Shown: positions 42,181-53,420, counted from the first letter of the stretch. The stretch is 64,000 bases of DNA from Ricordea florida (GCA_949710005.1 OX453281.1:15456649-15520648); one strand, 5' to 3'. Translations and numbers: made by a program. The notes: generated by a model not told the origin, from the letters alone.

Positions 42181-44854
42181 ATGCATATGCCTACTCGGAA
42201 GAAAAAAGTGTACGCAAGATTCAATGTGGGAACTATGATGAGAGAGCTGAAAGAGCTTCGAGAAAGAACTGCTCTCGAACATGAAAAGGTTTTGACCGCA
42301 ACAAGAGATCTTCAGGCAAAGCAAGCCAAAGGACGAAGACTTCAGCACAAGGTTATCAACATTTTACGTTTTTTAAAAGCCATTAGAAAACCGATTCGCT
42401 TTACCACAAACAACGAAGTTTGTAATTGCACGAGAAGAATCTGTATGTGCGGCATAAAGTGTTTTTACCTCAGAATAGTTTTTTCACCATTAAATTTGAA
42501 CAATTTGATAATGAAACAAAGGGAAAATGTTGCAGGTAACAATCTGCTGCTGTTCTACACCATGTATGTCTTACCCGTGCCATGTTTGTGGATGCTGAAC
42601 AAAAACTCTTCAAGCTTTAATTTATAGATTTGTTTTGTTTTTAACAGGTGGATGATCTATCTGACAAGGAAAACCGACTACAGGCAACTATTTGTGAGCA
42701 TCCTGCAGCCATTTAAAATAGGCAGCTGTCAGCAACAAGTGATGAACAGGGAAATGTCAAGATATCTAAAAGGACCATGAGAAAAAGACAGACTGAAACC
42801 TTGGAACAGGCACTCAAAATTAATGGTGGGAAAGCGAGCAACCACCTACCAGCTGCTGTAGGACTAGTAGAGACACTGTGTACTAAATTCAGTAAGAAAC
42901 AATTAGTCACAACTGTTTCACGAAAGAGAAAATTCTGTGAAACTGTTTTCCCACAAATCTATAACACTAAGGGAAAAGACTTTGAAAAGTCACAAGAAAA
43001 TGTGTTGCGTAGCATTGCAACTTATTTTTGTAAGGGAGTGATGGGTAAAGCTAAGTACAGGTCTGTGTATCAATCCGTCTCTATGAAAAAGGGAGTTAAG
43101 AAAGGGTCTAAACAACAAAGATTGAAAGTAATGGGTTGTAAAATTCCATCCCTCCTCCCATACAACAAACTGATGGAGCATGTAAAAACCATCGACCTTG
43201 GCAAAATAGGTAATGTAAGAGAAGTGTTTTGTTCAGATCTTAAAGAGGAAGAAAAAGTGAATGGCTGTTTCAGATACTTAACAGATTTCGTGCCATCACT
43301 TGCCTCTTTTTACTTAACTTTAGAGCAACAAACAGAGGAGAGGTTGTTGTGGTTTAACGCACCTAACACATTTCAGGTTGTTCTTGGGGGGGGATGGTGC
43401 CCTTTTTGGAAAAGATGAGTTAGCGACTGCTTGGAATGTTAGTTTTCTCAATAGGGGACAACATATGCTAAGCGGTAATGAGAACTTCCTCATTTTTGGA
43501 GCTAACTGCTCTGAAAGTTCTGTTCCTGTACAAAGGTATGTGAAGCACCTCTTACAAGAGTTGACCACTAGGAAGGGCAAAACCTACAGTATTAATGGGA
43601 AGGACATCAACTTTAAGTTTGCAGAGTTTCCTAACGATCTCAAAATGCTTGCATTCCTTGCTGGAGAACTATCTTTAAGTGCCAGATATTTCTCAACCTT
43701 CGGAAATGTTAGCACTGCTGACTGCAGTCATGTAAAAGGGACTTTTGGAGCTGGTCCAGGCAATAAATGGAAGCCATGGGCCTATGACAAAAGGATGGCT
43801 GTTGCAAGTGAGGTTGAAAAGCTAAAGAAGCAGGTCAGTAAACAGAAAGTGTCAGAGAAAACAAAGCGAAAAAAAGTAACTGACTTCATTTCCTCGAAAG
43901 GTAGTAGACAAGAATTTGTACCATTGGTTGGAAAGTTTCTTGATAGAACACATGTTGAACCATTGCATCCAAAAAAACAATTCTTGTCAGCAATTATTTA
44001 AGCTGATCCTATATGAAAGCATTGGAAAGTCAGCACTTGCATCAAACATCACAGACTTTGATGCTGTGCCTTATACATCCCCATTTTACAAATTGGTCGA
44101 CTGCCTTAAAAAAAAGGTAAAAATGTGTCGTCTTGCCAAGAAAGTGATTAGGTGGTTTAATGAAAACAAAAATCTTGCCCAATTTCAATATAGATTCACT
44201 GGTCAAGACTCTCGTTTGTTCCTACAGAATTTCATGTTTATCATTGATTCTATCAAGCAAGCACATGATTCAGAGAAGCAAACCTTTTCTCTCCATGTGT
44301 TTGCCTACATGTCACTACAATTGAGGCAAATTGTCTCCCTGTTTTGTAGAGTTGTCAATGTGTCTCAGGAAAACATTGCAGAGCTTAAACAGTCCTGTAC
44401 CAATTTCTTCAGATGCAGCAGCTTGTTTAGCACAGTGACCCCAACAACCTGGACTGTGGGACATATCATTCCTGCCCATGCATCTGATGTTTTTCAGAAA
44501 TACAACTTGGGCTTAAATGTAGTGTCTATGGAGGGGCGAGAAGCCAAGCATATGGCAATTCGAAGGTATAGCCAGAACACCAATCATCATGCAAGGTGGA
44601 TGCAGATTTTTCACCATGAATTTGTTCACCTTATCTGGCTCAGAGAAAGGGGCTATGGGGGAGAAGGTATTTCTAGATCTAAGCAAACCTATGTACCACT
44701 AAGGGTAACAAATGGACAATCCTGTTTTTGTGGGTTTGACAGAGTGCCTGAAGAAGAGAAGTGCTGTTATTGTTCACATAACTACAGAGCCCAAATTGAG
44801 AACAGTGTTCAACTAGGGAAGATCACTGTAGACAAGAATCTCTGTTCTGTATAG
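42181..44854 (+). pseudogene. transposase-like protein of the CACGG element, frameshifted
   Basis: Three overlapping frames carry one protein: 42777-43418, 43378-44001 and 43916-44854, with a likely upstream exon at 42181-42540 and an intron ending TTTTTAACAG at about 42649. Candidate catalytic features are GGDG at the first break, FPNDLKMLAFLAGE (about 43630), HVEPLHP (about 43950) and SMEGREAKH (about 44530). A Cys cluster sits near the end (CFCGF...CCYC). A TAA lies at 42714-42716. The frame shifts occur at a G8 run (43386-43393) and an A7 run (about 43973), as in slippage or sequencing error. The protein family is known to me only as an uncharacterised cnidarian transposon type. Confidence 0.6.
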
Positions 44855-45283
44855 TAGCTGCAGAAACTAGGATTAGCTTACGTAAGCTAGAGTATACTCT
44901 AAGTACTCAAAAGTAAGCAATCAACAGAGAGTTTTGACAACCTACAACTACAACATTTCTCATTCCAGCCTACAACTTTATTGTAAAACTTTATTGCACT
45001 GTTCAAAATAATTTAAACTAAATTTTTAGATTATGCTGGTTAAAATTTAGTCTTGTTACAAAGTTTATTGGCATGTTCATATAGTAGCATTTGAACAGTT
45101 GTGTTTAATTATGCAGTCTTTCATGGTCTGGTAATATGCTTCCCATTGTAACGTGGAAACCTATTCCTTGTGAATCTAACTGTGATGGTTTGTTTATCAG
45201 CTGCTAAAATAAGAAATATTATACAAAACATCATAAAGCATTACATAAATCTTATTACTTCATTATCTTGTTGATATTGTAAC
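44855..45283. other. 3' non-coding region between the two convergent transposon genes
   Basis: AT-rich, no gene. It separates the stop of the transposase (44854) from the stop of the minus-strand gene (45284). Confidence 0.5.
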
Positions 45284-45681
45284 TTAGCTATGGAGTGGGA
45301 AGCTAAACCTGTTCCAAAATCCATAATGGAATGTTATCAAGAGTTGGCCAGCTTTGATCTTGTAAAGGAAAACAAAGTCTTTCTCCAAGTTTACTGTAAC
45401 TTTAGCTCTTCTATTCGACACTTTCCTCTTGAAGTATGACCTGACTGCCCCTTCTGACATTCCTGACAACATAGAGAATAATGCAATAACAGCTTCCATC
45501 CTTGTGAATGATATCACATAGCACTTATTATTTTCAGCGAGAGAAATGTTATCAACAACATCTTGAGACCGGGAGAGTACAACTCCATTTCGAAACACCA
45601 AAAAAATTTCTTTTGGTAAATTTCGAATTATTTCGCATTGATAAGGGCGCCTGATGCTGACTTTTCCTCCCAAACGTAATT
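45284..45681 (-). pseudogene. second gene of the CACGG element, distal part
   Basis: The minus-strand frame of 129 codons begins directly at the Polinton insertion point and ends at 45284. It has no domain I recognise; it has a mixed basic and hydrophobic composition. The sequence at 59359-59719 is its interrupted proximal part: the joining point is the TAATT duplication, and both halves are in the same frame. A related, inverted fragment of the same coding sequence lies at about 41950-42170 near the left end. Confidence 0.55.
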
Positions 45682-46029
45682 AGTAGTGATAAGGGCCGAT
45701 CCTAGCGCAAATCTGGCGCAAATTAAAAAAATGTTAATCAGTTGCTGGCGCAAATTAAAAAAATGTTAATGAGTTGCTAGCGCAAATTAAAAAATTGTTA
45801 ATAAAGTATATTGCATAATCTCATCCTCTTCCTACCCAGATACTTTACGACTTTAATACATCTATCCTATATTTAATTATACTTGCGCAAAAAAAAAAAT
45901 AAAAAAAGATTTAAAGATATATGAATAGTAAGTAAAGATGGAGAAGAACACAGTAAAAGAACTTAAACTCCTTGCCAAAGGATATTATCAATTGAAAAAA
46001 GCTCAACTTATCGAAACGTTGGGTAATAT
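45682..46029 (+). repeat. Polinton left terminal inverted repeat
   Basis: Matches 59002-59353 inverted. It contains three direct repeats of about 33 bp with GCGCAAATTAAAAAA cores (45707-45810), the TTTAAAGAT box at 45910-45918 and the first about 30 codons of the polymerase gene. It has lost 15 bp (five codons) relative to the right repeat near 45980, between short AAA repeats. Confidence 0.9.
45910..45918 (+). promoter_or_regulatory. TTTAAAGAT box for polB
   Basis: 28 bp before the polB ATG, inside the left inverted repeat. Confidence 0.55.
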
Positions 46030-49000
46030 TAAAATACCCATTCCAGCCCCCAGAAAAAATATCCCCAACCAGCAGCAAAGACCCATTCCAGCCCCCAGAA
46101 AAAATATCCCCAACCAGCAGCAAAGACCCATTCCAGCCCCCAGAAAAAATATCCCCAACCAGCAGCAAAGACCCATTCCAGCCCCCAGAAAAAATATCCC
46201 CAACCAGCAGCAAAGACCTACTACCTCACATGAACCGATACCTGAGAAACCTTCCCAACCTGTTACATCAATTAAACATTTAGAAAGCAGAGTTATCAAA
46301 CCGCTAAAGAAAGGGATTAACAAGTTCGCAGATTGGATTCTATCTTTTGTACCAGCCCCTAGAAAAAATATCCCCAACCAACCTGTTACATCAATTAAAC
46401 ATTTAGAAAGCAGAGTTATCAAACCGCTAAAGAAAGGGATTAACAAGTTCGCAGATTGGATTCTATCTTTTGTCCCAGAATCAAAAAAAAAGACTGTAGA
46501 TAAACGAGTCGACAGTTTGAAGGAAAAGGTTAACCACTTCACTCCAAAAGAACAAGAAACAGCGTTGAAGGGGTATCTAAAAACCTACAGGATAGATGGA
46601 CAGAAAGGGTATGATGAAAAGATGTTCATAGCTAATATCAAACCAAAAGTTATAGATTTCATTAATCAGCAAAAGAAACCGCTAAAGGTGAAATTTATCT
46701 TAACGTGTAAGTTCATAAAAGAGAATCCTAATACTGGACAGATCGATGAAGCATCAATTCCCTTTCATACCAAAAAACCAGAAATTGTTACTGAATCAAC
46801 CGATTTATCAGACTTATTAGATACAATGATAAATTACCAGCTTGAATTATTAGAGGAATTTAAAAAGAACAAATCCGGTTGGGTATTCGATCATGTGGAA
46901 TACTTTGATATTAAAATCGACCCATTTGAACCTCTTTCTGGAAGTTCCTATATTCAATTACCATCAAAATTAGCATTCAAGAAGGCAATCATCAATGTTA
47001 GGAACGAGAACGATCACGAGTGTTTCAAGTGGTCAGTAACCTCCGCCGTGTTTCCAAGGGAGAAAGACCCACAAAGACTAAATAAACAAATGAGAGAAAA
47101 CTCAAATAATTTTGACTGGTCAGGAATAGAGTTCCCCGTTTCACTAAAACAGATTGATAAGTTTGAAAATCAAAACCCCTATGCGATTAACGTTTACGGA
47201 TATGAAGGTGATGTATACCCTCTAAAAATAAGTAAGAAACATAAAACTCAGGTGATCAACTTACTTCTCATATCAAACGATGAAACTAATCACTACTGCT
47301 GGATAAAGAATATGAGTAAACTTTTATCCTCTCAAGTCAATAATCATCAACACGCACGCACATTTTGCCCTAGATGTCTAAACTCATTCCAGTCAAAGAC
47401 CACATTAGAAAAACATCTCGAATATTGCTCTACAGATGAAGAAGTTAAGATTGAAATGCCTTTTGATAAAGATGGAAATCCCCTCTATATTTACTTTAAA
47501 AATTATACCAGAAAAATGCGACACCCACTTGTTGTATATGCTGACTTTGAGAGCTTTCCAGAGAAAATACATACCTGCTCCCCAGATGAAAGTAGAAGCT
47601 TTACTAAACAATACCAGAAGCACAAACCATCTGGATTCTGCTATTTCATTAAGTGTTTTGACGACAACATATTTCCACCCATGCTTGTACGATACACTGC
47701 TGAATCCCCAGACGAAGATATCTCACAGATATTTGTAGATAATTTAGAGTTAGATATTAAGAAAATTTATAATAAGTTCAAATTCCATAAGAAGGTAAAG
47801 ATGAATAAGAAAGATAAAATCGACTATGAAAATGCTACTCACTGCCACATCTGCGAGGGTGAATTAGGAGAAGATAAGGTATTAGACCACTGCCACCTTA
47901 CAGGAAAGTATAGAGGAGCAGCTCATAATGAATGCAACTTAAATTATAAGATTCCAAAGTTCTTTCCAGTATTCTTTCATAATCTATCTGGATTTGATTC
48001 ACACTTATTTATCAAGAACCTTGGTACATCAAAAGGTAAAATAAACTGTATACCTAATAATGAGGAAAAGTATATTTCTTTCACAAAACAGATTGTAGTT
48101 AACACCTTTACAAACAAAGAAGGTAGGCAGGTTGATGTGAAGCGAGACATAAGATTCATCGATTCATTTAAATTTATGGCAACTAGCCTTGACAGTTTAG
48201 TTAATAATCTTACTAAATGTGGAAAGTGTAAGAATTGTCTGTTATCTGTAAGTAAGTGTCTTTCTCCAACAGATAAGAACCTAGCTGAAACGAAAAAGTA
48301 TTTTGGAGATAGGATGGATATGATGTTGAGAAAGGGTGTTTTCCCATATGATTGGTTTGACAGCTTCGATAAACTAAACGAAACCCAACTTCCACCAAAG
48401 GAGGCATTCTACTCAAAACTCAATGACGCAGATATAACAGAAGACAACTACCAACATGCTCAAAAGGTGTGGGAAACCTTCAATATGAAAACAATGAGGG
48501 AATATCACGACCTATATCTTGAGTCAGATGTACTACTGTTAGCTGATGTCTTCGAGAACTTTAGAGATGTTTGCCAAAAGAATTATGATCTAGATCCTTC
48601 CCGGTCTAGCCTGGGATGTAGCGTTAAAATTAACTAAAGTAGAGTTGGAGCTGCTAACTGACCCCGACATGCTACTTATGGTTGAGAAAGGAACTCGAGG
48701 AGGCGTATCTATGATCTCTACTAGATATGGTAAAGCTAACAACCCATACATGACCAACTTTGATTCTAAATTACTTATAAAGTATATCGAATATCTCGAC
48801 GCAAACAACTTATACGGTGGGGCAATGAGTAAACCACTCCCTACTCACGGTTTTAGATGGATGACTGACCAAGAGCTTATAGACTGGAAAAATCTCCCAT
48901 GCATACTAGAAGTTGACTTGGAATATCCTCATCGACTTCACGACTTGCATAACGACTATCCACTAGCTCCAGAGAGACTTGAGGTTAACAAGGTTGATAA

Positions 49001-50021
49001 ATTGATACCAAACCTCAATAACAAGGTAAAGTACGTAGTTCACCACGAAACCCTGAAATTTTACGAAAGTCTAGGACTAAAAGTCATCAAGATTTATAGG
49101 GGTATTACATTTGAAGAGTCTGCATGGTTAAAGCCGTACATCGACTTGAATACCAACCTCAGGGCGAAAGCAGCCAACGATTTTGAAAAAGATTTCTTCA
49201 AGCTGATGAATAACTCTGTCTTTGGGAAAACCATGGAAAACATCAGAAAAAGGGTGGACGTACGATTGGTTATGAATGAAAAAGATGCGAAAAAATTAAT
49301 ATCAAAGCCAAACTATCAACACCGCACCATCTTTTGTGAGAATCTAGTAGCAATCCACATGAAGAAAACAAAGTTAGTCTTCGATAAGCCTGTTTACTTA
49401 GGTATGTGCATTCTGGATCTAAGTAAAACATTAATGTATGATTTTCACTATAATTACATAAAACCAAAATATGGTGAAAAAGCTAAATTGTTGTTCACAG
49501 ATACGGACAGTCTTGTATATGAGATAGAAACAGATGATTTCTACAAGGATATCAGTCCAGATGTGAGAGACATGTTCGACACCAGCAATTATCCTAAAAA
49601 CCATCCATCAGGTATAGAGACAGGTGTTAACAAAAAAGTAATCAGTATGTTTAAAGATGAGGCTGGTGGAAAGATAATTGAAGAGTTTGTTGGTCTACGT
49701 GCTAAACTTTACAGCTACAAGATGCATAATGGAGAAGATATAAAAAAGGACAAAGGGGTAAAGAAATCAGTCGTAGAAAAGACCATAACCTTTGATGATT
49801 ATAAGAGATGTCTATTCAATAAACAACCACAGATGAGACAGATGAATGTAATCAGAAGCCATAAGCATGATGTTTACACTGAAACTGTTAATAAGATAGC
49901 CTTATCACCATTTGATGACAAGAGAGTAATTTGTGAAGATGGTATACATACTTACGCCTACGGACATTATCGTTGCAACACAAAATTAGGCGGGAGTTCG
50001 GTGTCATCTGGTACAAACTGA
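45938..50021 (+). pseudogene. polB: Polinton DNA polymerase B, one frameshift
   Basis: Replicates the element and is normally protein-primed. The first frame runs 45938-48637 and the second is open from about 48600 to 50021. The frame break, with apparent loss of a short stretch, is near 48600. N-terminus: a SAP/Rho-N-like helical motif (residues 1-28), four 15-residue repeats of form PIPAPRKNIPNQQQR, then a duplicated 35-residue-type block (VTSIKHLESRVIKPLKKG). Exonuclease motifs: YADFESF (about residue 533) and ESDVLLLADVF (about 860). A CHIC...DHCH...CN zinc/endonuclease VII-like insert lies near residue 637. In the second frame are polymerase motifs DANNLYG (about 48800), NNSVFGK (about 49210) and DTDS (about 49504). 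The 3' end overlaps the convergent integrase gene by 55 bp. Confidence 0.9.
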
Positions 50022-50944
50022 AGCTCTTCCCTCACAAAACTACGCCTTGGTCCATCTAGTAAATAATACAAAGCTGGCTGATTAGGTGACACAACACTCC
50101 TAGAAAGATTGTAAACCTGAATACTCCAAATGGGATCTGTAGCACGTCTACGTTCACCACCCTCAAGTTCGCCTGGAGCAAGTAAGTATCTAACTTTAAC
50201 ACCGAACGGTAATCTAACCTCGTCATGTCCAACAACTCGCTTATACTTTGGAGGATCAATATCAACCTCTTTCAATCTAATAGCTTTCTCAGGCTCTTTA
50301 CCAGTTATTCTAGTTGGTACACTATTCAGAGTTTTCAAAATATCCGGTAATCGTTTCACCCATACTCTTGATCGATCATCACTAATCATTTCTTGTGCGT
50401 ATTGATGACTAAATAGTTTTTCTGATAATGTTCTATTTGCTCTTTCAACAAATGCTTGAGCTCTATGGTTTCCAGCTTCAGACCTTTGTATGGTTACATT
50501 ATGTTTTTCCATAAGTTTTGTTACATCTCCCATAAATTCTCTTCCAGGATCAACAATTAATGTTTTAGGATATTTTAACTTTCTGGAGTATATTTTTGTT
50601 AAAGCTTTTGAAATCTCATTTGATTCTTTTGAGGTTAGTGGTTCTGCATCTTTGTATCTCGAGGCAATATCAATCACAACCAGAGCATATCGATATGTCT
50701 TTCTTCCAACTTTATCATGTGGTAAAAATAATAGATCTGCTTGGTGAATCTGATTAGGCTTTTCAACATTCCAGTGCGGTCTAGGGATATACTTTGGAGC
50801 TGGTAGATATATTTGCCACATCACCTGTTTCTCAAGCCATCGTTTAGCCTCATCTTCACTAACTTTTGCTTTCTCAGCTAATTTAGGAATGGCAGAATAA
50901 CCTTTCCAATATCCATAAGTGGAATAATATATTTTTGATAGCAT
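49967..50944 (-). CDS. int: Polinton RVE-family integrase
   Basis: 325 residues, ATG at 50942-50944. It joins the element's ends to host DNA. Retroviral-type catalytic triad: D in HQADLLFLP (about residue 69), D in IVDPGREFMGD (about 132) and E in FVERANRTL (about 168). The C-terminal part (about 255-315) with YLLDGPRRSFVREELQFV resembles the chromodomain-like or SH3-like tails of Polinton integrases. It is convergent with, and overlaps the 3' end of, polB. Its start faces the capsid gene across about 50 bp holding a promoter-like box for each. Intact. Confidence 0.92.
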   Translation of the reverse strand: MLSKIYYSTYGYWKGYSAIPKLAEKAKVSEDEAKRWLEKQVMWQIYLPAPKYIPRPHWNVEKPNQIHQADLLFLPHDKVGRKTYRYALVVIDIASRYKDAEPLTSKESNEISKALTKIYSRKLKYPKTLIVDPGREFMGDVTKLMEKHNVTIQRSEAGNHRAQAFVERANRTLSEKLFSHQYAQEMISDDRSRVWVKRLPDILKTLNSVPTRITGKEPEKAIRLKEVDIDPPKYKRVVGHDEVRLPFGVKVRYLLAPGELEGGERRRATDPIWSIQVYNLSRSVVSPNQPALYYLLDGPRRSFVREELQFVPDDTELPPNFVLQR

Positions 50945-50956
50945 GTTTTCGTTACT

Positions 50957-50990
50957 AATTTAAAAGAATACTCCACCTATCTTTAAAATA
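50957..50990. promoter_or_regulatory. divergent promoter region, integrase and capsid candidate
   Basis: TTTAAAAGA on the plus strand at 50959 (36 bp before 50995) and TTTAAAGAT on the minus strand at 50979-50987 (about 43 bp before the integrase ATG). Both genes start from a 50-bp gap. Confidence 0.5.
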
Positions 50991-50994
50991 AAAC

Positions 50995-52233
50995 ATGTCA
51001 CAAGCTATATCTGAAGAAATTAACCCAAACAGGATTCCACTAGAGCCCCTCGGTTTGAAAGCGGAATCGCCACTGAATCGAATTACACTAAATCCCTCAT
51101 CCGCTAATCCTGAAGAAACACTATATATAAATATTCCACAACTTTCTCAGAATGTAGTGATTGTCCCAGGAAGTGTATCTCTACTATTTGACTTGACTGT
51201 TGATGGTCATGCTAACAACACCCTTGTGAATAACGTAGGCAGTAACCTTGTATCCAGACTCAGGGTTCTTTTTGGTGGAGAAACACTACAGGATACTCAA
51301 AGATACGATCTCTTTCAAACCTACCATGACTTATACTTAACAGCTGAAGATCGTCAGAATGGAATAAAACAAGGCATTTCTTCTGAAAGCATGAGGAAGC
51401 TTAGGACAAATGCGGGTGATAAGGTAACCTCAGGAAATGATAAGGAAGTAACTCTTGCAGCAGTATACAACACCAAGTATCGTATCCCACTCAACCATCC
51501 TATTCTCAGCAAGCATGGGGTTTTCTATCCAAAGGCGTTACCTCATTCACTAATCTTTGAGATTACACTGGCCCCAGTTTCAGATATTGTTGTTTATTCT
51601 GACAAGACCAAGACTCCAACTTACAAAATCGAAAACCTTGAGTTGGAATATTCTTGTATCTCAAGTGAATACTTAGCTAATGAGGCTCAGTCAGCTTATC
51701 AGGTTGGTAAAGTATTCTTTTACGAGAATGTACTTCTCCACAAAACTTTTACCATCTCCAAACCTAATGACAGTTACATAAACGAGTACATTAATATACC
51801 TAGGAGATCAATGAAAGGTATATTGTGCTTGTTCACAGAGAGATATGTCGGAGGAGCAAGAGATTCAGAAAAGTTTGTAAATCCAAATATAACATCAATC
51901 GACATTAACGTTGACGGCATGCCAAACCGTATCTACTCCAAGGGAATGAAACCGTCAGACTTCTGGGATTCGGTAATGAAACGTTTCGGTAAAGAGGGTG
52001 TCAAGCTAAATGATTTTTATGTAGACAAGTTTGCTCTATGGATTGACTTGAGAACTCACCCTGACAATAGTATTCGTGGAGGAGGTATGGCCTTGAACAA
52101 TACACGAGATGGAGTAAAACTTGAAATGAAACGAAAAGTTGAAGGAACAGGAAATATAACCTGTCACATGTTTGTGGTAGCCGACGCGTTGATGGAGATC
52201 ATGAATTCAAACTTAAGATCAATTATGTATTAG
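50995..52233 (+). CDS. putative major capsid protein (jelly-roll type)
   Basis: 412 residues. It is strongly beta-rich with alternating hydrophobic strands (ETLYINIPQL, VVIVPGSVSLLFDLTVDG, LVSRLRVLFGGETL) and two similar-sized halves. There are no membrane segments. It lies directly upstream (7 bp) of the packaging ATPase, a usual pairing for capsid genes in Polintons and related viruses. I infer a double jelly-roll capsid role from size, composition and position; no diagnostic residue can be checked by eye. The other large protein (56838-58382) is an alternative candidate for the capsid shell. Intact. Confidence 0.55.
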   Translation: MSQAISEEINPNRIPLEPLGLKAESPLNRITLNPSSANPEETLYINIPQLSQNVVIVPGSVSLLFDLTVDGHANNTLVNNVGSNLVSRLRVLFGGETLQDTQRYDLFQTYHDLYLTAEDRQNGIKQGISSESMRKLRTNAGDKVTSGNDKEVTLAAVYNTKYRIPLNHPILSKHGVFYPKALPHSLIFEITLAPVSDIVVYSDKTKTPTYKIENLELEYSCISSEYLANEAQSAYQVGKVFFYENVLLHKTFTISKPNDSYINEYINIPRRSMKGILCLFTERYVGGARDSEKFVNPNITSIDINVDGMPNRIYSKGMKPSDFWDSVMKRFGKEGVKLNDFYVDKFALWIDLRTHPDNSIRGGGMALNNTRDGVKLEMKRKVEGTGNITCHMFVVADALMEIMNSNLRSIMY

Positions 52234-52240
52234 TTAAAAG

Positions 52241-52867
52241 ATGGAAGAACTGAGAGAAAAAATTCCTTTTCATTGCATTATAACAGGTCCAACAAATTGT
52301 GGAAAGACAAAGTACCTAACGGATCAGCTAAGAGGACCATTCCAAAAAGTGTTTGAATACATTGTTCTCATATGTCCGACTTATGCTAAAAATAAAACCT
52401 ATCATAAATTTGCTCACGGAGATAAACGTTTATTGGTATTATCACCAGATTCTAGTAACAGCGATGAGATTAACGAGTTATTAACTGATTGTCAAACTTT
52501 GTTCTCTGGTACAAATACACTAATAATTTTAGACGACTGTGCTGTATCGAAAGATCTAAAGAAACGCTCGAACAAGTTTATAGATCTAGCATTTTCTGGA
52601 AGGCATCATGGATTATCAGTGTGGGTATTAACGCAACAATTAACATCCATAGCAAAACCATTCCGTGAAAATGTAGCTTGTGTGGTTACATTCCATAATC
52701 CATCACAAAAGGGGATGAAGATTCTTTTCGAAGATTATGGAGGTGATTTAGACTCTGAAACTCGTAAAAAGTTTGTAGAAATGCTGAAAACTGAAAAATA
52801 TTCGAGACTCTGTTTGTGTTTACGTTATTCATTCCAATGTTATTTAGAGATTCCCGCGGTGATTTAA
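52241..52867 (+). CDS. A32/FtsK-HerA-type packaging ATPase
   Basis: 208 residues. Walker A is GPTNCGKT at residues 16-23 and Walker B is LIILDDC at 94-100, followed by an arginine-containing SGRHHGLSVWVLTQQL segment (sensor I-like Q at the end). This is the pattern of the poxvirus A32 and Polinton packaging ATPases, which drive DNA into a preformed capsid. It is shorter than FtsK but of normal size for Polinton ATPases. It follows the capsid candidate by 7 bp and could share its transcript. Intact. Confidence 0.9.
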   Translation: MEELREKIPFHCIITGPTNCGKTKYLTDQLRGPFQKVFEYIVLICPTYAKNKTYHKFAHGDKRLLVLSPDSSNSDEINELLTDCQTLFSGTNTLIILDDCAVSKDLKKRSNKFIDLAFSGRHHGLSVWVLTQQLTSIAKPFRENVACVVTFHNPSQKGMKILFEDYGGDLDSETRKKFVEMLKTEKYSRLCLCLRYSFQCYLEIPAVI

Positions 52868-52874
52868 AAGAATC
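52863..52874 (+). promoter_or_regulatory. TTTAAAAGAATC box for the 158-aa gene
   Basis: 37 bp before the ATG at 52900; overlaps the stop of the ATPase gene. Confidence 0.45.
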
Positions 52875-52899
52875 TATGTATTATTAAAAAAATTAAAAG

Positions 52900-53376
52900 A
52901 TGACAAGCGTTGAAGATTTTATTGAAGAACAGCCTGAGGTAAAAGATGAGACCAAAGATAATGATGTTGAAATCAAACAAGAATCACTAGCTATTCTCGC
53001 ATCTCTTGGAACTACAAAAGAATATTTAGGTGATGAGATGAGTCTAGGTGATATAAAGAAACTCAAAGCAAAAGATGTTGAAAAATATTATAATCGCTAT
53101 CAGGCAGTATTAGGCAAGCAAGTTAGTAGTGGATTAGTAGAGTCAGCACTTCAAGCAGCATCTAATATAATTTCTTACGTGGTTCCTGTAGATGACACTG
53201 AAGCGCTTAGCAAAGACTTACAAAACGATGAGTTGGTTAAGCGTGAACTGACAAACTTTATAGGTCTCTTGGTATTAAAAGGTGGAAGATTGGTAGCACT
53301 TGCTAGTGGGCTATTCCAGGTTGCTAAGCACATTAAAATCAACAAAAATGAGCAGACTAATGAGGATCAAAACTGA
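52900..53376 (+). CDS. Polinton protein, unknown (158 aa)
   Basis: An acidic N-terminus (residues 1-30) is followed by a mostly helical body with no cysteine. A moderately hydrophobic segment lies at about 118-142 (FIGLLVLKGGRLVALASGLF). It is preceded by the box TTTAAAAGAATC at 52863. No family is recognised. Position among structural genes suggests a virion or assembly role, but that is inference only. Confidence 0.75.
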   Translation: MTSVEDFIEEQPEVKDETKDNDVEIKQESLAILASLGTTKEYLGDEMSLGDIKKLKAKDVEKYYNRYQAVLGKQVSSGLVESALQAASNIISYVVPVDDTEALSKDLQNDELVKRELTNFIGLLVLKGGRLVALASGLFQVAKHIKINKNEQTNEDQN

Positions 53377-53384
53377 TGATATGA

Positions 53385-53394
53385 TTTAAAGATT
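53385..53394 (+). promoter_or_regulatory. TTTAAAGATT box for the 133-aa gene
   Basis: 36 bp before the ATG at 53421. Confidence 0.55.
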
Positions 53395-53420
53395 ATTTAC
53401 TATGGAAAAAATAAATAATC

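Noticed and set aside
45911..46542. minus-strand frames of repeated GDIFSGGWNG and LGIFFLGAGMG units
   Set aside because: Antisense shadows of the tandem repeats in polymerase B.
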